Assembly: GCA_031281225.1 (NCBI GenBank)
Contig: JAITFQ010000009.1
Span: 1 to 32,886 of the forward strand
DNA from: Chitinispirillales bacterium
GTDB lineage: Bacteria > Fibrobacterota > Chitinivibrionia > Chitinivibrionales > Chitinispirillaceae
Reading direction: 5' to 3'
DNA length: 32,886 nucleotides
The notes beneath the pieces were generated by a model. It was not told the origin of the DNA, searched no databases, and saw only the letters and a list, made by a program, of their open reading frames with translations. Made by a program: the position numbers and the translations under genes. Of the stretch, positions 1 through 7,789 are shown piece by piece; positions within the stretch are counted from its first letter, which is position 1; each line of letters begins with the position of its first letter.

Positions 1-526
1 TCCAACTAGATGCAACAATAACAGTATTTATTGATCTCCTAGATCAGCTCAACATGTTTCGGGCAAACATTTGCCCATCTTCAGGAGCGCAAGAATTAGT
101 TTTTTACAGCATATGGTGTAATGTCCTGTAAAGATGGAAAATACAATAGATCTTTTGTGATAAGTTGCAGTGTTTCATGTTATCTATAGTTAGTGGCTGT
201 GTATTGTTATATTTAGGCATTATTGTAGTTGTATTTTAATGTGTGCTGTATAGTTGTTGGTATGTGTGTGGTAGTACGTGATTTTCGTATTCTGGGTATG
301 GGGTGGGGGGTTTTTAAGTGGTAATTAATGGGTAGGTTTTATGTGTGTAATGTATTTATTGGAATGTACATACCTGTTATGTGGTAGGCAGGGGTTTCCG
401 ATCTTGTTGCTTGTCACTACGAGTGTGTCTGTTCTACTGTCTTCTGTGAGTGGTATGCGGGTTATGGTCAATGGCGAGTTGAATGAGGGGGGTGGAGGGT
501 TCTCCACGGCTCTGTTCGGGGATTAG
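1..526. other. Non-bacterial-looking repeat DNA, possible insect host sequence
   Basis: No bacterial gene can be supported here. Base use changes sharply: the plus strand is rich in G and T, full of TGTGT and TATATTG words, while everything to the right is codon-structured and GC-richer. Bases 61-76 form a near-perfect palindrome (GGGCAAA-CA-TTTGCCC) inside a block that reads, on the minus strand, CTCCTGAAGATGGGCAAATG followed by CCGAAACATGTTGAGC. I associate that wording with interspersed repeats of insect and other animal genomes; this is recall, not a search. Frames across the region hold only short open stretches. The boundary at about 526 falls exactly where the kinase reading frame stops making sense. 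The likeliest explanation is an assembly or library chimera with host DNA. A real insertion cannot be excluded. Confidence 0.55.
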
Positions 527-997
527 AGTTATATGTATCCTGTTCTTTTTGTCGAGGAGTATGTTTTGCGGTTTTATGTCGCGGTGGATGATGTTGCGGC
601 TGTGCGCGAAGAGCAGGCCTCTGCATATCTGTTTTGAGAAGTCAATTATGATCGGTATGGGGACCCGTTTTGTTTCGGTGATGTATTCTCCCAGGTCCAT
701 GCCGTCTATAAACTGCATAGCGATGAAACTGTACCCGTCGGTATCGCCGTATTCGTAGATGTTTACTATGTTTTGGTGTTCTATAAGCGAAATTGCGTCC
801 GCTTCTGCCTTAAACCTTTTCGCGAACTCGTCGTCGCGCGATAGCTGCGGCGGAAGCACTTTAAGGGCTACGACCCGCTCAAGCGGCTCCTGCATCGCCC
901 TGTAAATGTCGCCCATGCCGCCCTTGCCGATCCTGCCAAGGATTCTGTAGCTGCCAATCTTTTCCGGCATGTTATCCGAAAACTTGCTTTTTGACAT
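434..997 (-). pseudogene. Serine/threonine protein kinase (PknB/Hanks type), truncated before DFG
   Basis: The N-terminal two thirds of a eukaryotic-type kinase domain are clear. They show a glycine loop GRIGKGGMGDIYRA (residues 21-34), the VALK lysine (about 46), an alpha-C glutamate region, and the catalytic loop HRDIKPQN (138-145). After IHIT (154-157) the expected DFG metal-binding motif is missing. The frame runs into about 30 unrelated residues (LIPEQSRGEPSTPLIQ onward) and stops at 434. The activation segment, C-lobe and any sensor domain are absent, so the reading frame as written cannot give an active kinase. The start is well supported: GGAG at 1007-1010 overlaps the stop of the upstream transporter gene, and the ATG follows 9 bases later, so the two are translationally coupled. 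The intact gene probably phosphorylates threonines read by the FHA domains of its neighbour. True kinase sequence ends near base 527. Confidence 0.88.
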
Positions 998-1009
998 AAA
1001 TAAAAACTC

Positions 1010-3214
1010 CTATGCGGCACCGCCGCGGCTCGTGCGCCATGAGAGCGCTACCCAAAATATAATAATTAATCCAGCGCAAAGCAAAAATAATTCTGTCCAG
1101 TCAGAATGCCAGAACAGCGGCCTGTCCAAAAAGAACACCTGCTTCATGACGCTGAAAACCGGACGCGAGACTGTGAGGTGGGAAATCTGCCTGCCCAATT
1201 CAGCCATATATTCGAATTGAACAAGTATCCCGGAGAAAAAAATCTGCGGTATGAGGACTATCGGAAGCGTGCTGATGGCGCGGCCGACGCTGCCGCTGCA
1301 AACGCTGACAACAAGCCCCAACACGTTGCCGGCAACTATTGCCGCGAACAACAGTATAAGAAGTTCTATCGAAAATTCCAGATTATGAAAAATGGCGACT
1401 GCGGAGATAATGAACAGAACCGCCTGCGAAGCCGACAGGGCGGCGGCCGTGGCAATCCGCGCCGTTATATATGATACGCGGTTCAATCCGCACTTTGATT
1501 CTCTAGCAAGAAGCGGCAGCTCCGCCGCGACCTCGCGCACGGCATCGAGACCGCCGACCCAAATGCCGGTCACTGTAAGGCAAAAATAAAAACTGATCGG
1601 AAATTGTAAAATGTTGAACTTGTAGACAAAGCCCAAAAGCAACGTAATGAGCGGCGTCTGCGCCATCAACAGAAGCATGTTGCGCCTGTCCCTGAGATAA
1701 ACCCTGCCGTAGCGCGCGGTCAGTACGCACGTCTGGCGCGCGAAGAGCGTTGCTGTCTGTAAAGGCCGCCTGAACGCCGCCGCCCACTCCCCGCGCGGCT
1801 GCGGCTGTTGAAGCTTCAGCACGGTGATCGGCTCGGCGGCATGCTTCCCCGCCTCAACCTCCGCACCGAACTCGCTGAGGTTCGTCTGATCGTAGACCCG
1901 CGCGATCTCCTCCACGCCGAAGTGCGCGCAAATCTCGCCCGGCGCACCTGAAAAAAGTACCTTGCCCCCCTGTATGTAGACCGCCCTGTCGCAAAGTTCC
2001 AGCTTCTCAAGATTGTGGGTGATGAGGATAAGCGTATGCCCCTTGTCGCAAATACGCCTGAAAAGCTGCATGAATTTCCCGATAAGCCCAGGGTCAAGCC
2101 CCGCGAGCGGTTCGTCGAGAATCACTACCGCCGGCGACGCCAAAAGTTCAACGCCTACGTGCAGCCGCCGCGCCTCCCCGCCGGACAGGTTGGCAACGCG
2201 CCGGTCGCGCTGCCGCGTAAGCTCCATGATGTCGAGCACCTCCTCGGCACGGATCAACCGCTCTCTGGCTGTGCTGTCGCCGGGGAGCCTGATCAGGCTT
2301 TGGTCGGTCAGCGTTTCCCATACCGTCAGCTCCGGGCGTAAAAGTATCTGTTGAGAAACGTACCCTATCCCCCGCGCGAACGCCGCGCTGAATTTAGTGG
2401 CAGGAAAACCGTTCAAAAAAAGCCGCCCCGACGTGGGGGCAAGCTGACCCGATAAAACTTTTGACAGCATGGACTTCCCCGCACCGCTCGCTCCAAGAAA
2501 CGCGACAAAGGCGCCGGGCTCAATCGTCAGGTTTACGTTGTCGAGAATTTTTTTTCCCTTAATACGCACGCCGAGGCCGTGAGCGTCTATCCTGATTTTG
2601 TTGATCGCCTCTATCCGGCAAAATTTCCCACCGGTCACATAAAACCTGAACGGCCCGATATGCACGACATCGCCCTCGCCAAGCGCCGCCGTCCCAACCG
2701 CGCAGCCATTGAGATAGGTGGAATTGGCGCTGCCCAGATCGGTAATCGAAAGTTTGCCGTCGGCGGTCTTTACGACAGCGTGAAAACGGGAGACCATCGG
2801 GTGGTGCAGGCAGATATCGTTTGCGGAGTCGCGCCCGATTTTTATCGCGTCTGCCCCCTCCCCGCTAAATTCGGTCGCATACTCGTCGGAATTGACGTGG
2901 GTGAGGCTAATGTATCCGTCGTCAATAAAGACCTGCAAAACGTGGATGCCTATGGTAACCGCGGCGCCGCTCGGCAAAACTGTCTCCTTGATGAGTTCGC
3001 CGTCGAGCCGCGTGCCGCAACTGCTGTCCAAATCAATAATAACGGGGCGCTCGCCGCACCGTATTACCGCGTGCTGCCGCGATACACCAAAACCGGCGAG
3101 GCAGACATCGCAGACCGTACCATCACGCCCAATCCTGATTTCACGGCCATCAAGGGGAAAAGAATACGCGGCTTGCGGGGCCGCCGATGCTGGTGTTGAC
3201 GCTGACTGGTTCAT
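1010..3214 (-). CDS. ABCG-type ABC transporter with two N-terminal FHA domains
   Basis: 734 aa. Two forkhead-associated domains, which bind phosphothreonine, come first: one around residues 25-95 (IRIGR, SRQHAVI, SSCGTRLDG) and one around 122-192 (IKIGRD, VSRFHAVV, NSTYLNG). An ABC ATPase follows (about 208-440) with Walker A GASGAGKS (241-248), signature LSGGE (343-347), Walker B VVILDEP (363-369) and an H-loop ITHN. The C-terminal ~230 residues contain about six hydrophobic segments of an ABC2-type permease, so this is a half-transporter of the White/ABCG kind that should dimerise in the inner membrane. The substrate is unknown. The gene lies 57 bp after a small membrane protein and 12 bp before the kinase. 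That order suggests kinase-dependent control of the transporter through its FHA domains (inference). No strong ribosome site is seen; GGGG lies about 12 bases upstream. Confidence 0.92.
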   Translation of the reverse strand: MNQSASTPASAAPQAAYSFPLDGREIRIGRDGTVCDVCLAGFGVSRQHAVIRCGERPVIIDLDSSCGTRLDGELIKETVLPSGAAVTIGIHVLQVFIDDGYISLTHVNSDEYATEFSGEGADAIKIGRDSANDICLHHPMVSRFHAVVKTADGKLSITDLGSANSTYLNGCAVGTAALGEGDVVHIGPFRFYVTGGKFCRIEAINKIRIDAHGLGVRIKGKKILDNVNLTIEPGAFVAFLGASGAGKSMLSKVLSGQLAPTSGRLFLNGFPATKFSAAFARGIGYVSQQILLRPELTVWETLTDQSLIRLPGDSTARERLIRAEEVLDIMELTRQRDRRVANLSGGEARRLHVGVELLASPAVVILDEPLAGLDPGLIGKFMQLFRRICDKGHTLILITHNLEKLELCDRAVYIQGGKVLFSGAPGEICAHFGVEEIARVYDQTNLSEFGAEVEAGKHAAEPITVLKLQQPQPRGEWAAAFRRPLQTATLFARQTCVLTARYGRVYLRDRRNMLLLMAQTPLITLLLGFVYKFNILQFPISFYFCLTVTGIWVGGLDAVREVAAELPLLARESKCGLNRVSYITARIATAAALSASQAVLFIISAVAIFHNLEFSIELLILLFAAIVAGNVLGLVVSVCSGSVGRAISTLPIVLIPQIFFSGILVQFEYMAELGRQISHLTVSRPVFSVMKQVFFLDRPLFWHSDWTELFLLCAGLIIIFWVALSWRTSRGGAA

Positions 3215-3271
3215 TTGTCGGTTTTTACCCCGATAGTGAGAGGGTTAACGGGTACTCCGCCCCCGTGATGC

Positions 3272-3529
3272 TTACTCATTACTGTCCGCAGCTTTCTGTA
3301 TGTTTTCCGCGATACGCTTCGTATTGTAAAATTCATCAAACTTCTTGTCCGCCGCCTTGGCTTTATATTTCGTCTCAAGCGCCTCCAGCTTTATATCGCA
3401 CTCCTTACGCACCATATACTCCAGTTTATACAATGAGTTATCAATCCCCCCCGCAGCCTTGCTCACCACGAGGAACAATATAAAAAGCGCCGAAAGCATG
3501 CCGGCCGCGAGTATGACTTGAGTAATCAT
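3272..3529 (-). CDS. Small membrane protein with coiled-coil tail
   Basis: 85 aa, not recognised. Residues 2-25 (ITQVILAAGMLSALFILFLV) form one transmembrane helix. The remainder is charged, Lys/Glu-rich and helical, with a likely coiled coil (LEALETKYKAKAADKKFDEF). A good ribosome site (GGGGAG, about 3541-3546) precedes the ATG, which supports this start. It is the first gene of the operon leading to the FHA/ABC transporter and the kinase, so it may be an accessory or tethering subunit of that system; this rests on position only. Confidence 0.7.
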   Translation of the reverse strand: MITQVILAAGMLSALFILFLVVSKAAGGIDNSLYKLEYMVRKECDIKLEALETKYKAKAADKKFDEFYNTKRIAENIQKAADSNE

Positions 3530-3685
3530 ATTGTCGATCTCCCCTGAAAATCGTATCTTATCCGGATGTGACTATGGGGTAATATAATATTTGCGGACTG
3601 AAATTCAAAAATAATTCACGCAACTCGGTGCGTAGCGGCTAATCAAAATATCTTTTTCGGAATAGTATGTTTTTTTATTTACCTC

Positions 3686-3714
3686 TTGACCTGCTCCGCT
3701 ACATATAGTATTTT
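3686..3714 (+). promoter_or_regulatory. Sigma70-type promoter for smc
   Basis: TTGACC (3686-3691) and TATTTT (3709-3714) are separated by exactly 17 bp, in the divergent intergenic region about 80 bp before the smc start. The same TATTTT hexamer appears in the candidate promoter of the toxin-antitoxin operon in this window. Confidence 0.6.
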
Positions 3715-3724
3715 ATCTCGTACC

Positions 3725-3747
3725 GTTACCTACATATGGTAGATAAC
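3725..3747. promoter_or_regulatory. Inverted repeat just downstream of the smc promoter (possible operator)
   Basis: GTTACCTAC (3725-3733) and GTAGATAAC (3739-3747) are inverted copies with 8 of 9 bases paired around a 5-base centre (ATATG). The element begins about 10 bases after the -10 hexamer, so it covers the predicted transcription start. It could be a repressor operator or a 5' leader hairpin. No regulator is identified. Confidence 0.4.
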
Positions 3748-3796
3748 GACGTGGAAGCATTGTCAAAAAAATACTCAAAAAAAGGCGCTTAACCTT

Positions 3797-6700
3797 ATGA
3801 TTTTACGTAAGTTGTCGATATATGGCTTCAAGTCGTTTGCCGATAAAACCGAGTTCACCTTCGGGGAGGGGATGACCGCCGTCATCGGGCCAAACGGATG
3901 CGGGAAGAGTAATGTGGTGGACGCCATCAGGTGGGTTTTCGGGGAGCAGAGGGCCTCCATGCTGCGCAGCGCGAACATGCAGGAGGTGATCTTCTCCGGT
4001 ACGCAGAGGCGCCAGCCGCTCAATATGGCGGAGGTGACGCTCGTTATCGAGAACACCCGCGGGGTGCTGCCGGTCGAATACCGCGAAGTGTCCATCACGC
4101 GGCGCATATACCGGAGCGGGGAGAGCGAATACAGGCTCAACAAGGTTCCGTGCCGCCTGCGAGACATCCAAAATATCTTTTTGGATACCGGGGTGGGGAG
4201 CAGCGCCTATACTACTATAGAGAACAAGATGATCGACAAAATCCTCTCCGACAAGCCCGACGAGCGGCGGATCCTTTTTGAGGAGGCCGCGGGGATCGGC
4301 AAGTACAAGCAGGCGCGCAAGGAGAGCCAGTCAAAACTCGAAAAGACGCGCCAGGACCTTTTGAGGATTAACGACAAGGTGCAGGAGGTCGACCGCCAGG
4401 TACGTATGCTCGCCCGCCACGTCGAAAAGGCGAAGCGTTATAAGAATTATTTTGACGCGCTGAAATCGCTTGAAATCGCGTTTGAAAATAAAAGGTACAC
4501 CGCGCTTACCGACGAGATAATCCGGCGCAAGGCGTTTTTGAAAGAGACCGAGGCGAGGCGGGAGATTTTGCGCGCGTCGGTTGCCACGCTCGAGTCGCGC
4601 ATTGAGAAGATGCAGCTCGACGCGCTTGAACGGGAAAAGGATTTGGAGATCGCCTCGCGCAACGTGGCGGAGTCGAGCGCGGAGATTGTGCGCATCGACA
4701 AGGAGGCATCTGTGGCGGCGGAGCGGCTCAACAACTTGAATACGACCATCAGGCGGCTCGACGACGACGCCGCGCAGCTCGACAAGCAGACCGAAGAGAA
4801 CTCGCTCCTCAAAACGCAGATTGAAAAGAGTTTGGTCGAACGTTCCGCGCAGTTGGAAAAGAGCACGGAGCGCGTGGCCGGCGCGAGCGGGGAACTCGCG
4901 CGGTTCGACGAATCTCTGAGCGCCAAAAAACGGGAAGCGGATGAACTCGGGCGCGGGCAGATTGAGCTTATAAACCAGATTGGCGAAGCAAAAAACGGCC
5001 TGAACGCCGCCAACTCCGGGCTGAACAACGCGTTAGAAAAGAAAGAGCGCTACGAGCGGGAGATACAAAGCCTTGAAGCGCGCTTCGAGGAGTACAGCGA
5101 CACCGTCGAAGCCTGCCGCCGGCAGCTTGACCAGATGAACACCGCGAACCGCGATTACATGATGTCCCGCGAAACGCTTCTAGGGCGGATCGAAAAAGAG
5201 GAGGAGCGCTACAGCGGCCTGGTCGAGAGGGAAAAGCATTTTGAGGCGCAGATAGCGTCATGCAAATCGCAATTAAAATTTCTTGAAGGGTTAGACGCGG
5301 CTTTTGAGGGATACGAGTCGGGCGTCAAGGCGCTTTTGACCGCGAGCCTGCCGGGCCTGCGCGGGATTGTCGCGGACCTGATAAGCGTTGACGGCGACGC
5401 GTACCTGCCGCTTGTGGAAAAATTGGCCGGCAGCGCGGTGCAGACGGTCGTTTTCGATACCGACGAACAGCTTGCGGCGGCCGTGGAGTTTTTACGCAGC
5501 GAAAAAGCCGGCGCGGCGCGCGTCGTCTCGTTAGAAAGATTAGAGCGGTTCGCATCCGCAAATTACGACAATATCAACAAAAACCCCGCGCTGAAAAACG
5601 TGTGTTCGCTGATAAAAACCGCCGACGGCTGCGCGATACTCGCAAGCCATTTCTTCGGCAAGTTCGCCATCGCCGGCGATTACGCAACGGCGGCCGACGC
5701 CGCGCGCGGCGTCGGTATGGGCGGCGCGGTGATCTCCGTTGACGGCGTAATTTGCAGCGGCGACGGGAGCGTTATCGCCGGGGAATCAAACAAGGAAACC
5801 GCCGGCATATTGCAGCGCAAGCAGCAGATTGAAAAACTGTCGTCAGATATAAAAACGTTTGAGACGGAACATCAAACCGTCCTTGTAGAAAAGGACTCCT
5901 GCGCGATGTCCCGCGACGAGGCCAAGGTGGAACTCATCGAAATCAACGAGATGATCAACAAGAGCCAAAGGCAGCAGCAGGAGCAGCAAACCACCATCCG
6001 CCACAACGAAAACGAGATGCAGAACATAACGCAGCGCGTCGAAGCCGTCGCTCCGGAGCTTTCGGGGCTGGCCGCCAAAATAGCGGAGCTGCGGGAATCT
6101 ATCGCCGGCATGGAAGCCGGGGTGGCGACGCTGAACAGCCGCCGCGACATGCTCGACGAGCAGGTCGAAGCCGCCCGCACCGGCGTACGCTCGATGGAGG
6201 AGGAGCGTATAGCGCTCGCCGAACATCTCAAAAACATCGAACTCGAAGCGCACGGCCTCACAAACAGAATCGGCAACGACAAGCGCGATATAGAGCGGCT
6301 CGCGGGCGACATCGCGCAGTCCGGCGAGAGGAAGCAGGCAAAAATCGCGGACAGGGGCAAGTGCCACGCCGAGATCGCCGGCCTCGAAACCTATCAGGCG
6401 AGGATGCGCGAAGACCTTGAAGTCGCGAGGGCAAAGAGAACCGAACTCGAAACCGCGCGCGACCTGATCCGCGAAGATTACAACGGCCGCCTGAACGAAA
6501 TTGAGCAATCGCGCAAAGAGGTAAAATCGGTAAACGGCGAGCTCGAAAGCGCCGGCAATCTAGTACACGACGCGCAGCTCAAACAGGAGCGCGACGAGCA
6601 GGAACGCCGCCGCGCGAGGGAGAGGATGTGGGAAGCGTACGAGCTTGATTTGGAATCTTTGGATAAGGAGGAACTGGCCGTTATCGAAGAGGACGACGAG

Positions 6701-7363
6701 GCGGTCATGCGCGATATAACAATGTATAAGGAGCGGATCAAGCACGTTGGCCAGGTGAGCATGTCCGCGCTTGAGGACTACGAAGCGGAGAGCGCGCGTC
6801 TAAAAGAGTTTACCGAGCAGCGGGACGACCTGCAAGGCGCCGTCGACGAGCTTGAGAAAGCGATCGCCAAGCTCGACAAGGAGGCGCGGGCGCAGTTTTT
6901 GAGCACGTTTGAGCAGGTGCAGAAAAATTTCACAGAGATGTTCACCACGCTCTTTGAGGGCGGCGAGGCGAGCATTTCGCTTCAGGAGGGCGTGTGCCCG
7001 CTTGAGGCGGAGATACATATAAACGTGCGCCCCGCCGGAAAAAAGATGCGCGGCGTGCAGCTCCTGTCGAGCGGCGAGCGTGCGCTTACGGCGATATCGC
7101 TCCTGCTCGCCCTGTATCTGGTAAAACCGTCCGCGTACTGTATCTTAGACGAGTTGGACGCGCCGCTCGACGAAGCGAATATTTTACGTTTCGTAAAAGT
7201 GCTGAAACGCTTCGCGGAAAAGACGCAGTTCATAGTAGTCACGCACAAAAAGCGCACCATGGAAGCCGCCGACCTACTATACGGCGTAACGCAGCAGGAA
7301 TCGGGCGTGTCGACGATTGTGTCTGTAAAATTTGAAGACGCGGAAGACCTGCGGGCAGCGTAA
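3797..7363 (+). CDS. smc: Chromosome segregation ATPase SMC
   Basis: 1188 aa, the usual length for bacterial SMC. The N-terminal head starts with LRKLSIYGFKSFADKT and carries Walker A GPNGCGKSN (about 31-39). A long coiled coil follows to about 500, then the hinge (about 515-660, LRGIVADLI to GDGSVIAGES), the returning coiled coil, and the C-terminal head with signature LSSGERALTA (about 1088), Walker B CILDELDAPLDE (about 1115) and the His switch VVTHKKRTMEAADLLYG. The SMC dimer with ScpA/ScpB compacts and helps separate the chromosome. The signature has Ser where most SMC proteins have LSGGE. The gene stands alone, with its own promoter and a GC palindrome after its stop. The ribosome site is modest (AAAGG, about 11 bases upstream of the ATG). 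Confidence 0.97.
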   Translation: MILRKLSIYGFKSFADKTEFTFGEGMTAVIGPNGCGKSNVVDAIRWVFGEQRASMLRSANMQEVIFSGTQRRQPLNMAEVTLVIENTRGVLPVEYREVSITRRIYRSGESEYRLNKVPCRLRDIQNIFLDTGVGSSAYTTIENKMIDKILSDKPDERRILFEEAAGIGKYKQARKESQSKLEKTRQDLLRINDKVQEVDRQVRMLARHVEKAKRYKNYFDALKSLEIAFENKRYTALTDEIIRRKAFLKETEARREILRASVATLESRIEKMQLDALEREKDLEIASRNVAESSAEIVRIDKEASVAAERLNNLNTTIRRLDDDAAQLDKQTEENSLLKTQIEKSLVERSAQLEKSTERVAGASGELARFDESLSAKKREADELGRGQIELINQIGEAKNGLNAANSGLNNALEKKERYEREIQSLEARFEEYSDTVEACRRQLDQMNTANRDYMMSRETLLGRIEKEEERYSGLVEREKHFEAQIASCKSQLKFLEGLDAAFEGYESGVKALLTASLPGLRGIVADLISVDGDAYLPLVEKLAGSAVQTVVFDTDEQLAAAVEFLRSEKAGAARVVSLERLERFASANYDNINKNPALKNVCSLIKTADGCAILASHFFGKFAIAGDYATAADAARGVGMGGAVISVDGVICSGDGSVIAGESNKETAGILQRKQQIEKLSSDIKTFETEHQTVLVEKDSCAMSRDEAKVELIEINEMINKSQRQQQEQQTTIRHNENEMQNITQRVEAVAPELSGLAAKIAELRESIAGMEAGVATLNSRRDMLDEQVEAARTGVRSMEEERIALAEHLKNIELEAHGLTNRIGNDKRDIERLAGDIAQSGERKQAKIADRGKCHAEIAGLETYQARMREDLEVARAKRTELETARDLIREDYNGRLNEIEQSRKEVKSVNGELESAGNLVHDAQLKQERDEQERRRARERMWEAYELDLESLDKEELAVIEEDDEAVMRDITMYKERIKHVGQVSMSALEDYEAESARLKEFTEQRDDLQGAVDELEKAIAKLDKEARAQFLSTFEQVQKNFTEMFTTLFEGGEASISLQEGVCPLEAEIHINVRPAGKKMRGVQLLSSGERALTAISLLLALYLVKPSAYCILDELDAPLDEANILRFVKVLKRFAEKTQFIVVTHKKRTMEAADLLYGVTQQESGVSTIVSVKFEDAEDLRAA

Positions 7364-7368
7364 CAATA

Positions 7369-7387
7369 TGGGCGGGCGAACCCCGCC
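7369..7387. repeat. GC-rich intergenic palindrome after smc
   Basis: GGGCGGG (7369-7375) pairs perfectly with CCCGCCC (7381-7387) around a CGAAC loop, immediately after the smc stop, and is followed by CTACA. No T-run follows, so it is not a canonical intrinsic terminator. It shares the GGGCG, CGAAC and GCCCCTAC elements with the palindrome at 28762-28780, which suggests a dispersed REP-like family. Confidence 0.5.
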
Positions 7388-7471
7388 CCTACAGATATCT
7401 ATTTGTAAATGTGTGAAATACATCGTATACTCCAAATAAATTTTTTATTAAAAAAACATCTTTTTCGTACT

Positions 7472-7498
7472 TTGACGGTTTCCAAAAACTTATATTTT
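7472..7498 (+). promoter_or_regulatory. Possible promoter of the activase operon
   Basis: TTGACG (7472-7477) is followed after a short 15-bp spacer by TATTTT (7493-7498), about 80 bp before the start of the 70-aa gene. Spacing is below optimum, so this is a weak prediction. Confidence 0.3.
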
Positions 7499-7576
7499 AG
7501 ACGTGGGGCTTGAGACGCGGTGTCCGGGCCGACCATGTTTTTCAACTTTTTTAACAAATTTCGGGAGCAGTGTAAG

Positions 7577-7789
7577 ATGTCAAAGTACGCTATAGCGTTC
7601 ATTACGCCGTCTAAAAGAATTCAGCTTTGCCACAAAATTGTGGAGGGCGACAGCAGAGATTCCGCGCTGAGACGCTTCTTCGGCGAAAACGCCAGTGAGT
7701 ATTACTCAGACGACGAAAAGGGGTTTCTGTACTTCAAGGAAGATTTTTACGACGAGGCGAGCCCGGCGGGGAGCATTATTGAACTGTAA
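7577..7789 (+). CDS. Small conserved-looking protein of unknown function
   Basis: 70 aa with the start at MSKYAIAFITPSKRIQL. A ribosome site (GGGAG, 7563-7567) lies 9 bases before this ATG. The longer open frame from 7520 has no such site. It is acidic toward the C-terminus (DDEKGFLYFKEDFYDE), has no signal or membrane segment, and one Cys. It ends directly against the next gene (TAA at 7787-7789), so it is co-transcribed with the acyl-CoA dehydratase activase. I do not recognise the family. It might be a small partner of the activase, but only position supports that. Confidence 0.6.
   Translation: MSKYAIAFITPSKRIQLCHKIVEGDSRDSALRRFFGENASEYYSDDEKGFLYFKEDFYDEASPAGSIIEL

Noticed and set aside
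325-526. Short open frames on both strands at the left end
   Set aside because: They lie in foreign-looking, G/T-skewed DNA and have no bacterial coding signals.
434-526. Genuine alternative C-terminus of the kinase
   Set aside because: Without DFG and the C-lobe the protein cannot fold as a kinase, and the added residues come from the compositionally different block.
5843-6508. Long minus-strand frame inside smc (221 aa)
   Set aside because: It is the complement of well-conserved SMC coiled-coil codons; long antisense frames are expected in GC-rich genes.
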